Assembly (NCBI GenBank): GCA_045637775.1
Contig: JAZUAC010000023.1
Coordinates: 1 to 15,927, forward strand
Direction of reading: 5' to 3'
From: UMGS172 sp045637775
GTDB taxonomy: Bacteria; Bacillota; Clostridia; Oscillospirales; Acutalibacteraceae
DNA: 15,927 nucleotides
Translations under genes and position numbers: made by a program
The notes under the pieces: generated by a model
What the model was told of the DNA's origin: nothing
Databases searched by the model: none
Seen by the model: only the letters and a program-made list of their open reading frames with translations
In this document: piece by piece, positions 1 to 7,625 of the stretch
Position numbering within the stretch: the stretch's first letter is position 1
Layout of the letters: every line of letters starts with the position of its first letter

Positions 1-19
1 GATGGAAGGAAATGATACT

Positions 20-1456
20 ATGGTTAATCACGCAATGCTAATGGATTTCTATGAGTCCACGATGGCTAACGGTGCTATTTTGCAAGGGCATGAAGATACT
101 ATTGCATATTTTGACATGTTTTTCCGCCGTGTACCCGATAATGGCGGTTTTGCAATTATGGCAGGTCTTGAGCAGTTGATAAATGACCTTAAAAGTTTTA
201 AGTTTTCAAAAGAAGACATTGACTATATGCGTGATAAAAAGCTTTTTGATGAGAAGTTTTTAAACTACCTTGAAGACTTTAAATTCACCTGCGATGTATG
301 GGCGATACCCGAAGGCACACCGATATTCCCGCGTGAACCAATTGTTACTTTGCGAGGTCCTATTACGCAGTTGTTTTTGATTGAAACCTTGGTGTTGCTT
401 AATATCAATCATCAATCGCTTATCGCTACCAAGGCTAACCGTATTGTCCGAGCCGCACAAGGTAGGTCGGTTATGGAGTTTGGTGCCCGTCGTGCTCACG
501 GTGCTGATGCATCTATTTGCGGTGCTCGTGCCGCTTATATCGGTGGTTGTGTCGGTACTTCCTGCGTTAAAGCAGGCAAGGATTTCAATATTCCTGTTTC
601 GGGTACAATGGCTCATTCGTGGATTCAGCTTTTTGATAATGAGTATGATGCCTTTAAGGCTTATGCCGAGGTTTACCGTGAAAAATCGCTGTTTTTGGTT
701 GATACCTACGACACTCTTAAATCGGGTATCCCCAACGTTATCAAGGTAGCTAACGAGGTTTTAAAGCCTATGGGTTGCCGTCCTTTAGGCATCAGAATTG
801 ATAGCGGTGATATAACCTATCTTTCTAAGCGTGCAAGAAAAATGCTTGATGATGCAGGTTATCCCGATTGTGCTATTTGTGTTTCCAATGCTTTGGATGA
901 ATACCTTATCCGTGATATGCTTATGCAGGGTGCTAAGGTTGATACTTTTGGTGTTGGTGAGCGACTGATTACAGCATCAAGTGAAGCGGTGTTCGGTGGT
1001 GTTTATAAGTTGGCAGGTGTTGAGGATTGTGAGGGCAATATTGAGCCGAGAATCAAGCTTTCGGAAAACACCTCAAAAATCACTTTACCCGGTTTCAAGC
1101 AGTCTTGGAGATTGTTTGACAGAGAAAGCGGTAAGGCTATTGCCGATGTTATTACGCTTCACGATGAGGTTATTGACGATACCAAGGAATATGAGATTTT
1201 TGATCCCGAATTTACTTGGAAACGTAAAACGGTGTCAGACTTTATTGCAAGACCCTTGCAGGTTCCTATTTTCAAAAACGGTGAACTGAAATATAAGTGT
1301 CCCACTGCAACCGCTATTCGTGATTACCGCGAACAGCAGGTTGAGTCATTGTGGGAAGAGGTTCAGCGTTTTGAAAAACCTCATAAATACTATGTCGACC
1401 TTTCGCAAAAGCTGTGGGATCTTCACCACGAGATGATCGATAAGGTTTCAAAATAA
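20..1456 (+). CDS. pncB: Nicotinate phosphoribosyltransferase
   Basis: This cytosolic enzyme of NAD salvage joins nicotinate to PRPP, giving nicotinate mononucleotide. The protein is 478 residues from this start, normal for the longer bacterial NAPRTase type. It opens with the family's N-terminal MLMDFYESTM segment, then has EFGARRAHGADA near residues 153-164, and GTMAHSW with His199, matching the histidine the family phosphorylates. RPLGIRIDSGD near residue 255 is the phosphate/PRPP-binding region. I chose the ATG at 20 because GAAGGA (5-10) sits 9 bases upstream; an in-frame ATG at 2 has no visible ribosome site and would add six residues. The gene ends in a structured region and a terminator, so it is transcribed apart from lon. 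Its promoter lies outside the window. The family call is firm. Confidence 0.95.
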   Translation: MVNHAMLMDFYESTMANGAILQGHEDTIAYFDMFFRRVPDNGGFAIMAGLEQLINDLKSFKFSKEDIDYMRDKKLFDEKFLNYLEDFKFTCDVWAIPEGTPIFPREPIVTLRGPITQLFLIETLVLLNINHQSLIATKANRIVRAAQGRSVMEFGARRAHGADASICGARAAYIGGCVGTSCVKAGKDFNIPVSGTMAHSWIQLFDNEYDAFKAYAEVYREKSLFLVDTYDTLKSGIPNVIKVANEVLKPMGCRPLGIRIDSGDITYLSKRARKMLDDAGYPDCAICVSNALDEYLIRDMLMQGAKVDTFGVGERLITASSEAVFGGVYKLAGVEDCEGNIEPRIKLSENTSKITLPGFKQSWRLFDRESGKAIADVITLHDEVIDDTKEYEIFDPEFTWKRKTVSDFIARPLQVPIFKNGELKYKCPTATAIRDYREQQVESLWEEVQRFEKPHKYYVDLSQKLWDLHHEMIDKVSK

Positions 1457-1495
1457 CCGTGACCGAGGGGTTACAATTCCTCGGTTGACTACGGT
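1456..1495 (+). other. Nested stem-loop at the 3' end of pncB
   Basis: Two nested helices can form. The outer one is ACCGT (1456-1460) with ACGGT (1491-1495); the inner one is ACCGAGG (1462-1468) with CCTCGGT (1479-1485) around a 10-base loop. An asymmetric internal loop (one base against five) separates them. No T-run follows, so this is not itself an intrinsic terminator; the terminator hairpin starts two bases further on. It could be a 3'-end stabiliser or part of a small RNA. I recognise no known RNA family. Confidence 0.4.
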
Positions 1496-1496
1496 G

Positions 1497-1533
1497 AAAG
1501 CTCCCTTTAATATGAGGGGGCTTTTTGTTTTTT
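1497..1533 (+). terminator. Intrinsic terminator of pncB
   Basis: A 9-bp stem, AAAGCTCCC (1497-1505) with GGGGGCTTT (1516-1524) and one G-U pair, encloses a 10-base loop. It runs straight into a T-rich tract reaching about 1533. It separates pncB from the lon promoter. Confidence 0.9.
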
Positions 1534-1573
1534 ATTAAAATATTGCCAATAGATTAAATTTATTTATTTTTAG

Positions 1574-1602
1574 TTGAAAAAACATCAAATGTGTAGTATA
1601 AT
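1574..1602 (+). promoter_or_regulatory. Sigma-A-type promoter of the lon operon
   Basis: TTGAAA (1574-1579) and a perfect TATAAT (1597-1602) are separated by 17 bases, in AT-rich DNA after the pncB terminator. Transcription should start near 1609-1610. No CIRCE or CtsR heptad repeats are visible, so heat-shock control of the usual Firmicutes kind is not indicated. Confidence 0.85.
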
Positions 1603-1629
1603 CATCTGGATACTACCGTGAGGGAGTAT
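1593..1629 (+). promoter_or_regulatory. Overlapping inverted repeats at the lon promoter and transcript start
   Basis: GTAGTAT (1593-1599) and ATACTAC (1610-1616) form a 7-bp inverted repeat across the -10, a possible operator. The right arm is reused in a second repeat, ATACT (1610-1614) with AGTAT (1625-1629). Two inner C-G pairs close a GTGA (GNRA-type) tetraloop at 1618-1621, with one A/G mismatch. The second repeat would be a hairpin at the very 5' end of the lon mRNA. Its function is inferred. Confidence 0.45.
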
Positions 1630-1663
1630 ATAGTTTTGTATTTTACTTCAAAGGATGAATTTA

Positions 1664-4069
1664 ATGTCTAAGGATCTTAACACAGTTTTTAATATGCCTA
1701 CATTGGCTATGCGCGGTATCGTCGTTTACCCTAAAACGGTGGTTCACTTTGATGTTGTGCGCAAAAAGTCGATTGAGGCTTTGAATATTGCAATGGCAGG
1801 CGACCGCAGAATTTTCTTGGTCACACAGCGCGACATTTCGGTTGAAGAGCCGACCGAAAAAGAGCTTTACACGGTTGGTTGTGTTGCTAAAATCCGTCAG
1901 ATTGCCCGCGTTCAGGGTGATACAGTGCGCGTACTTGTTGAAGGCTGTTACCGTGCCGAAATGTTAGGAATTACTGCAAGCAACCCCGCACTTTATGCGG
2001 ATGTTGTCAGAATGATAGATGAGCCCGTAAAGTGCCGTGAGGTTTATAAAGAGGCTTTGCTTCGCAGCGCTAAAACAGCTTTTGATGAGTATGCACGCGT
2101 TGCACCCAAAATGTCGCCCGATGTCATTATGTCGGTCGTAGCGGCCGATGATATGGGCTTTTTGGCTGATTTTATTACCCACAATATGCCGGTCGATTAT
2201 GACGATAAGCAGTATATTTTGGAGCAGTTTGACCCCAAAAAGCGTTTGAAGCTGGTTGTATCGTTGCTCAAACGCGAGAAGGAAATAATGGGTATCGACG
2301 CACAGATAAACGAAAAGGTGCGTGCAAATATCGACGAAAATCAGCGAGAGTATTACCTTCGTGAACAGATAAAGGTCATAAATGAGGAGCTTTACGGCAA
2401 TTCGGGACCTGAGGATGAGTGTGATAAATATTATAAGCGAATTGACGAAATGAAGGCTTCGGATGATGTTAAAAAGCGCCTTCGTGAAGAGGTTGACCGC
2501 TATGCTAAAATGCCTTCCGGCTCGCATGAGGCCACCGTTGTGCTCAATTATATCGACACTTGTTTGTCCTTGCCTTGGGGTGTTTACACCGAGTCGAAAA
2601 TCGACCTTGCAAAATCGAAAAAGATACTTGATAAGGCACATTACGGTCTCAGTAAGGTCAAAGAGCGTATTATCGAACTGCTTGCGGTTCACACCCTTGT
2701 GCCCGATGTTAAGGGACAGATTATTTGTCTTGTAGGCCCTCCGGGTGTCGGTAAGACCTCTATTGTTAAGTCGGTTGCCGAATGTATGGGCAGAAAATAT
2801 GCCCGCGTTGCTTTGGGTGGTGTTGGTGACGAATCTGAAATCAGAGGACACCGCAAAACCTACATAGGTGCAATGCCTGGTAGAATTATCAATGCAGTTA
2901 AGACCGCAGGCAGTGCCAACGCCGTAGTTTTGCTTGACGAGATCGATAAGCTTGGTTCTTCTTATAAGGGCGACCCCGCTTCGGCTATGCTGGAGATTTT
3001 GGACAGCGAGCAGAACTCAACCTTCTTTGACCATTATGTTGATATGCCGTTTGATTTGAGCCGTGTTTTGTTTATTACAACGGCCAATGATGCAGGCAGT
3101 ATTCCGGGTCCCTTGCTTGACAGAATGGAGCTTATTGAGTTGGGTAGCTATACCCGTGAGGAAAAGTTCCAAATTGCTAAACACCACCTTGTTAAAAAGC
3201 AGATGTCGGCGGTTGGTCTTAATTCCAAACAGTTGAAGATAACCGACGAGGCTATATATAAACTTATAGATTCCTACACTCGTGAGGCAGGTGTTCGTCG
3301 CCTCGACCGTAATTTGGGTTCTATTTGCCGTAAATCTGCCGCAAAAATCGTTTCGGGTGAGGCTTCGGTCAAGGTTACTTCGGCGGTGCTTCACGAAATG
3401 CTTGGAACCGAGAAATATAAGCCTGATGTTTTGCAGAAAAAGGACGAGGTGGGTCTTGTCAACGGTCTTGCGTGGACAAGCGTTGGCGGTGAACTGTTGC
3501 AGATGGAGGTCGTTTGTGTACCCGGTACGGGTAAGCTTGAACTGACCGGCTCTTTGGGCGATGTTATGAAAGAATCGGCTCACGCCGCCGTCACTTGTGT
3601 TCGCAGCCGTGCCGAGGTTTTGGGTATTGATAAAGAGTTCTACAAGAATCTTGATATTCACATCCACGCACCCGAGGCTGCAGTGCCTAAAGATGGTCCC
3701 TCGGCAGGTGTTACCATGGTTACGGCTATTGTTTCGGCATTGACGGGAACACCTGTCCGCCGTGATGTTGCCATGACAGGTGAAGTTACCTTGCGAGGCA
3801 GAGTAATGCCCATTGGAGGACTTAAAGAAAAGTCTATGGCTGCATACCGTAACGGTATCAAAAAGGTGTTTATACCCATTGAGAACCTGCCTAATCTGGA
3901 CGATGTTGACCAAATTGTTAAGGACAATGTTGAGTTTATGGCAGTTGAAACCATTGATGACCTTTTGCCCGAAGCTTTGGTTTCCATGCCGATGGTGTCG
4001 AGTGATAAAAAGGAATTTTATAACATTTCTAAATCCGCCAAATCAACCAATACTGCGGTTCACAACTAA
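1664..4069 (+). CDS. lon: ATP-dependent protease Lon (LonA type)
   Basis: Cytosolic AAA+ serine protease that unfolds and degrades damaged and regulatory proteins. The 801 residues fit the usual LonA length. An N-terminal LON substrate-binding domain (about 10-200) and a charged helical region come first. The AAA+ module has Walker A GPPGVGKTS at 358-366, Walker B VVLLDEID, and an IRGHRKTYIGAMPGR segment. The C-terminal protease domain carries the Ser-Lys dyad: Ser680 in DGPSAG and Lys723 in GGLKEK, the same 43-residue separation as E. coli Ser679/Lys722. I chose the ATG at 1664 because AAGGA (1651-1655) is 8 bases upstream; the ATG at 1655 overlaps that site. First gene of an operon with engB (18-base gap), an adjacency also seen in Bacillus (lonA-ysxC). 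Confidence 0.96.
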   Translation: MSKDLNTVFNMPTLAMRGIVVYPKTVVHFDVVRKKSIEALNIAMAGDRRIFLVTQRDISVEEPTEKELYTVGCVAKIRQIARVQGDTVRVLVEGCYRAEMLGITASNPALYADVVRMIDEPVKCREVYKEALLRSAKTAFDEYARVAPKMSPDVIMSVVAADDMGFLADFITHNMPVDYDDKQYILEQFDPKKRLKLVVSLLKREKEIMGIDAQINEKVRANIDENQREYYLREQIKVINEELYGNSGPEDECDKYYKRIDEMKASDDVKKRLREEVDRYAKMPSGSHEATVVLNYIDTCLSLPWGVYTESKIDLAKSKKILDKAHYGLSKVKERIIELLAVHTLVPDVKGQIICLVGPPGVGKTSIVKSVAECMGRKYARVALGGVGDESEIRGHRKTYIGAMPGRIINAVKTAGSANAVVLLDEIDKLGSSYKGDPASAMLEILDSEQNSTFFDHYVDMPFDLSRVLFITTANDAGSIPGPLLDRMELIELGSYTREEKFQIAKHHLVKKQMSAVGLNSKQLKITDEAIYKLIDSYTREAGVRRLDRNLGSICRKSAAKIVSGEASVKVTSAVLHEMLGTEKYKPDVLQKKDEVGLVNGLAWTSVGGELLQMEVVCVPGTGKLELTGSLGDVMKESAHAAVTCVRSRAEVLGIDKEFYKNLDIHIHAPEAAVPKDGPSAGVTMVTAIVSALTGTPVRRDVAMTGEVTLRGRVMPIGGLKEKSMAAYRNGIKKVFIPIENLPNLDDVDQIVKDNVEFMAVETIDDLLPEALVSMPMVSSDKKEFYNISKSAKSTNTAVHN

Positions 4070-4087
4070 ATTTTTGGGAGAAATTAT

Positions 4088-4684
4088 ATGAACTATAATA
4101 AAGCCGAGTTTGAAACCTCGGCGGGAACAAGTAGGGGGCTTTTGCCGTCGGATAGACCCGAGGTTTGTTTTTCGGGTCACTCGAATGTTGGTAAATCTTC
4201 CTTGATAAACAAGGTCTTTAACCGAAAATCGTTTGCAAGAACGAGTAATAAGCCGGGTAAAACGGCAACGGTCAATTTCTTTAAATGTGAAAACATCCGC
4301 CTTGCCGACCTGCCGGGTTATGGCTTTGCCAAGGTGTCGTTTGATGAGCGTCAGCGTTGGGCAGAGCTTATGGAGGGCTATTTTTCGCAAGGTCGTGACA
4401 TTCGACTTGTTTTTCAGCTTATAGATGCACGCCATAAGCCTACAAAGGACGATATTGATATGTTGCATTTTCTTTGCGACAACAGGCAACCGTTCGTTGT
4501 GGTGCTGACCAAAATTGATAAGCTCAAAACTAAAGAGCGTGAAAAAAATCTCGTAATGCTCAAAGAGGAAATGAGCTTTATAGGGGATATACCCATGATT
4601 CCGTTTTCTGCCGAAAACGGTGAAGGCTGTGACGCTATTCGCAGTCTTTTGGATGAGATAAACGAAAAGGGGAATATAGAGTGA
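4088..4684 (+). CDS. engB: Ribosome biogenesis GTPase YihA/YsxC (EngB)
   Basis: Small TRAFAC GTPase required for assembly of the large ribosomal subunit in bacteria. Its 198 residues match the family. The G motifs are intact: G1 GHSNVGKSS at 30-38, a G2 region KPGKTATVNFF, G3 DLPGYGF, G4 TKIDK and G5 FSAENGEG. GGGAG (4076-4080) lies 7 bases before the ATG. The stop overlaps the GTG start of lysA by four bases (GTGA), so the two are likely translationally coupled. No sequence oddity is seen. Confidence 0.96.
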   Translation: MNYNKAEFETSAGTSRGLLPSDRPEVCFSGHSNVGKSSLINKVFNRKSFARTSNKPGKTATVNFFKCENIRLADLPGYGFAKVSFDERQRWAELMEGYFSQGRDIRLVFQLIDARHKPTKDDIDMLHFLCDNRQPFVVVLTKIDKLKTKEREKNLVMLKEEMSFIGDIPMIPFSAENGEGCDAIRSLLDEINEKGNIE

Positions 4685-5976
4685 TTAGCGAAAGTGTTGG
4701 TGTTAATTCCAACGGCAATCTTACAATCGGCGGTGCTGATTGTGTTGAGTTGGCCAAGAATTTTGGAACACCGCTTTATGTATTTGATGAAAATTTGATA
4801 AGAAAAACCTGCCGTGAGTTTAAAAGTTCTATTGACGAGTTTTACGGCGGTAACGGTCTTGTGCTTTATGCAAGCAAGGCTTTTTCCTGCAAGGAAATGT
4901 ACCGCATTGTGGGTGCAGAAGGCTTGGGTTGTGATGTTGTTTCTGCAGGTGAGCTTTATACTGCTTTGTCGGTAGGCTTTAAGGCAGAAAACATCTTCTT
5001 CCACGGCAACAACAAAACACCCGACGAGATAGAATATGCCTTGAAATCGGGCGTTGGTCGTCTTGTTGCCGATAATGTTACCGAGCTTGAGAATATTCAA
5101 AGAATTGCCGAAAGCCTTTCGGTTAAGGCAAATATTGTCATGAGAATCAAGCCGGGCATCGATGCACACACCCATGCATATATCAGCACAGGTCAGATTG
5201 ATTCAAAGTTTGGCTTTGCTTTGGAAAACGGTGAGGCTTTTGAGGCTGTCGAGAAGGCTTTGCAGTGCAAAAACATTGTGTTGCATGGTTTCCATTGCCA
5301 TATTGCTTCACAGGTTTGCGAAACCAAGCCTTTCCAAGAGGCGGCCGAGGTCATGCTGACATTTATGAACAATGTTCGTGAGCGTTTTGGTGTTACCTTG
5401 ACCGAGCTTAACCTTGGTGGCGGCTTTGGTGTAAAGTATCTTGAATCGGATGAGCAGATTCCTTTCAAAGAGTACATGAAGAACACCGCAGTTGTATTAA
5501 AGCAAAAGGCCGAGGAACTTAAATTCCCCGTACCTAAAATCTTTATTGAACCCGGTCGTTCGATGGTTGCACCCGCCGGTCTTACCCTTTACACCGTTGG
5601 AAATGTCAAGACTATCGAAAATGTCAGGACCTATGTTTCGATTGACGGCGGTATGGGAGATAATCCGCGATATGCATTGTATCAGGCTGATTACACTATT
5701 GAAATTGCCAATAAAGCAAACGAGCCTAAGGATTTTGTTGCTACCGTTGCGGGCAAGTGCTGTGAAAGCGGCGACCTTATTCAGGAGCACGCACCTATGC
5801 AAGCTCCCGAGGTTGGCGATATTATGGCGGTGCTTAACACTGGTGCATATTGCTACTCTATGGCAAGCAACTATAACCGAATCCCGAGAGCCGCAGTTGT
5901 TATGGTACGTGACGGTGAGTCAAGGGTTATAGTCAAGCGTGAAACCTATGAAGATATAATAAAGAATGATATTTAA
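4681..5976 (+). CDS. lysA: Diaminopimelate decarboxylase
   Basis: PLP enzyme that decarboxylates meso-diaminopimelate to L-lysine, the last step of lysine synthesis; it draws on the same pool as peptidoglycan precursors. The 431 residues form an alanine-racemase-type barrel plus a C-terminal beta domain. Lys66 in YASKAFSCKEM is the expected PLP Schiff-base lysine. HCHIASQ and LNLGGGFGVKY bind the cofactor phosphate, EPGRSMV follows, and Cys361 in GKCCESGD is the partner active-site residue at the dimer interface. The GTG start at 4681 overlaps the engB stop and has AAAGGGGA (4666-4673) 7 bases upstream. No lysine riboswitch or separate promoter is seen, so expression probably follows lon. An ornithine decarboxylase is less likely because of the CESGD motif. 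Confidence 0.95.
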   Translation: MISESVGVNSNGNLTIGGADCVELAKNFGTPLYVFDENLIRKTCREFKSSIDEFYGGNGLVLYASKAFSCKEMYRIVGAEGLGCDVVSAGELYTALSVGFKAENIFFHGNNKTPDEIEYALKSGVGRLVADNVTELENIQRIAESLSVKANIVMRIKPGIDAHTHAYISTGQIDSKFGFALENGEAFEAVEKALQCKNIVLHGFHCHIASQVCETKPFQEAAEVMLTFMNNVRERFGVTLTELNLGGGFGVKYLESDEQIPFKEYMKNTAVVLKQKAEELKFPVPKIFIEPGRSMVAPAGLTLYTVGNVKTIENVRTYVSIDGGMGDNPRYALYQADYTIEIANKANEPKDFVATVAGKCCESGDLIQEHAPMQAPEVGDIMAVLNTGAYCYSMASNYNRIPRAAVVMVRDGESRVIVKRETYEDIIKNDI

Positions 5977-5991
5977 CGGCGGGTGAACACA

Positions 5992-6663
5992 ATGCGTGAC
6001 GATATTACAAGTATTCCGATAAGCGAAGTTTTTGAACCGAAAGAGGGTTGTCCCGTTTGCCGACTCCGCGATATGCTTGAGGAACGCTCGGTGACGTATA
6101 TCACGGGTGCCGCTATGATGGAGCCCGATGTAAGAATCGAGACCAATAAAAAAGGTTTTTGCCACCATCACTACGGACAGATGCTTAAAAACAGTAAGCA
6201 GCTGACCATAGCTTTGATATTGCAAAGCCATTTGGCACAGATAGCTAAGGACGGTGTTACAGCATCGCCCAAGGGTCGTTTCGGCAAAAAGGAATCGGTG
6301 CAGAAAACCTGCTTTGTGTGTGAAAAGCTTGACCGCAACATGGAGCATATTGTAAACAATGTTTGTGTGTTGTGGGAAAAGGAGAAGGAGTTCAGAAATC
6401 TTTATTCCGAGCAGCCTTTTATCTGCCTTGAGCATTGCAAAATGCTGACCGCGGCATCGGGTGTCATTTCGGGTCGAAACCGTCGTGAGTTTACAAAAGT
6501 TACCGAAAAATTGACCTATGATTATCTTGCCGAGCTTGCGGGGGACCTCAAACATTTTTCCGATATGTTTGATTACCGCAGTAACGGTGAAGAGGATTGG
6601 GGAAATTCTAAAGATGCAGTTGAACGCACCGTGAATTTCCTCACCACAAGAGAGGTTGAATAA
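5992..6663 (+). CDS. DUF6062-family protein with two CxxC...CxxH modules
   Basis: Function unknown; I recall this type as DUF6062, found in Clostridia. The 223-residue protein has no signal peptide or membrane segment and is rich in Lys, Glu and Arg, so it is probably cytosolic. It contains two similar cysteine/histidine modules: C20-x2-C23 with FC57-x2-H60, and C107-x2-C110 with C145-x2-H148. The pairs are 33 and 34 residues apart, suggesting an internal duplication and two metal sites, probably zinc. GGAAMMEPDVR-like helix text (GAAMMEPDVR) follows the first CxxC. I chose the ATG at 5992, with GGGTG (5981-5985) about 6 bases upstream; a GTG at 5983 is in frame but lacks a ribosome site. It is the last gene of the lon operon, 15 bases after lysA, directly before a strong terminator. 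Confidence 0.8.
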   Translation: MRDDITSIPISEVFEPKEGCPVCRLRDMLEERSVTYITGAAMMEPDVRIETNKKGFCHHHYGQMLKNSKQLTIALILQSHLAQIAKDGVTASPKGRFGKKESVQKTCFVCEKLDRNMEHIVNNVCVLWEKEKEFRNLYSEQPFICLEHCKMLTAASGVISGRNRREFTKVTEKLTYDYLAELAGDLKHFSDMFDYRSNGEEDWGNSKDAVERTVNFLTTREVE

Positions 6664-6664
6664 C

Positions 6665-6701
6665 AAAAGAGATTCGTTCTTAATTTGAACGAATCTCTTT
6701 T
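6665..6701. terminator. Bidirectional terminator between convergent operons
   Basis: A perfect 15-bp stem, AAAAGAGATTCGTTC (6665-6679) with its complement at 6687-6701, encloses a 7-base loop. A-run and T-run flanks serve both strands. It closes the lon operon on the plus strand and the transporter gene on the minus strand, whose stop is at 6714. Confidence 0.92.
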
Positions 6702-6713
6702 TATGTGTTGTTG

Positions 6714-7562
6714 TTAAACAGCAAATATGTAAACGAGTGTGCCGGTTATTATCAGCAAAATTCCGCAGATGCTTTTCCATGAAAGCTTTTCTTTTAAGAA
6801 AAGTGATCCGAAACCTGCCGAGGTGGCAACCGAGGCACCCATTATGGCAAGTGTGGTTTGAAAATCACCGTCGTAAATAGCTGTTCTGAAGCAAAGCCAA
6901 CTTAAAGCCGCCGCAAGACCCGACAAAAGTATAAACATCAATTCGCTTGCCGAAATTTTACCGATACCGCGCTGCATACCGCGGATGAATATGGCTATCA
7001 ACGAAACGATAAGTACAACGGTCAATACCAAGACCAGACTTATCAATCCTGAAACGGCGGTTATTTCATTACCTAAAATATAGGTTATAAGTGTGGCTAC
7101 TGCCGACAGTATTCCAAATAAAAGCCAGTTGTTGGAACGCGATTTTTTAGCTACGGCAAAAAGTATACCTGCAGTGATAAGTACCATGCATATTATCCTG
7201 AGATAGTAGTTCTCGGTGTTTTGATGCACAAAGCAGGCAGCAGCCATCATTAAAACCGACCCAAGGCTTTTTAAGGCGGTGGCTCTTGTTACATCACTGT
7301 TTTTGAGCGAAATATGAAAGCATAGTAACGCAGTAAGCAACGCAACACCGGTGAGGAATATGTAAAGGAATGATGAGCTGCCGATTGATGGTAATTTCAC
7401 GGTGAAATCGTTGGATATTATGAATATCCACATGAAGGCCACTACCACAAATGTTCTCAAAGCGGTGACCATCGAAGCATCGGTTCTTTTTGCGCCATGC
7501 TTTAAAAATACTGTTGAAAGTGACAGTAAAACCACCGACGCTATTGCATACATTATCCACAT
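6714..7562 (-). CDS. DMT-superfamily (EamA-type) membrane transporter
   Basis: Predicted integral membrane permease of the drug/metabolite transporter superfamily; the substrate cannot be read from sequence. The 282 residues consist of about nine or ten hydrophobic helices in two similar halves, the usual EamA layout of two five-helix repeats. The first half begins MWIMYAIASVVLLSLSTVFLKHGAKR. The second half contains LSWLCFRTAIYDG and ends with GSLFLKEKLSWKSICGILLIITG, a typical family ending with the conserved FLxEKLS element. On the minus strand AAGGAG (7571-7576) stands 8 bases before the ATG. It follows the radical SAM gene by 49 bases and may be co-transcribed with it, but a good promoter lies in the gap. 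Amino-acid or small-metabolite export is a family-level guess only. Confidence 0.87.
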   Translation of the reverse strand: MWIMYAIASVVLLSLSTVFLKHGAKRTDASMVTALRTFVVVAFMWIFIISNDFTVKLPSIGSSSFLYIFLTGVALLTALLCFHISLKNSDVTRATALKSLGSVLMMAAACFVHQNTENYYLRIICMVLITAGILFAVAKKSRSNNWLLFGILSAVATLITYILGNEITAVSGLISLVLVLTVVLIVSLIAIFIRGMQRGIGKISASELMFILLSGLAAALSWLCFRTAIYDGDFQTTLAIMGASVATSAGFGSLFLKEKLSWKSICGILLIITGTLVYIFAV

Positions 7563-7596
7563 AAAAGGATCTCCTTGAAATTATGTTTCCAAATAC

Positions 7597-7625
7597 ATTA
7601 TACACGATAATTTATTGATTTTCAA
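7597..7625 (-). promoter_or_regulatory. Minus-strand promoter for the DMT transporter
   Basis: Read on the minus strand, TTGAAA (7625-7620) and TATAAT (7602-7597) are 17 bases apart. The -35 lies within the last codons of the radical SAM gene and the -10 in the gap before the transporter. The transporter can therefore be expressed independently of the upstream gene. Confidence 0.75.

Noticed and set aside
1456..1533. Self-cleaving ribozyme after pncB
   Set aside because: A GAAA-like GTGAAAG segment is present, but the hammerhead CTGATGA core is missing, and the second hairpin is an ordinary terminator.
1535..1663. CIRCE or CtsR heat-shock operator upstream of lon
   Set aside because: Neither the CIRCE inverted repeat nor GGTCAAA-type heptads are present. 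The repeats that are there have different sequences.
1964..2851. Long minus-strand open frame (295 codons) opposite lon
   Set aside because: It lies wholly inside the strongly conserved lon gene, has no ribosome site and no recognisable domain. It is an antisense shadow of lon codon bias, like the one at 3017-3913.
4600..4700. Lysine riboswitch or T-box controlling lysA
   Set aside because: lysA overlaps engB by four bases, so no leader exists. No T-box or L-box core is seen upstream of the operon either.
5920..6780. Minus-strand open frame of 286 codons opposite the DUF6062 gene
   Set aside because: It runs through the bidirectional terminator and overlaps genes on both sides; the Cys/His pattern of the plus-strand protein is the convincing one.
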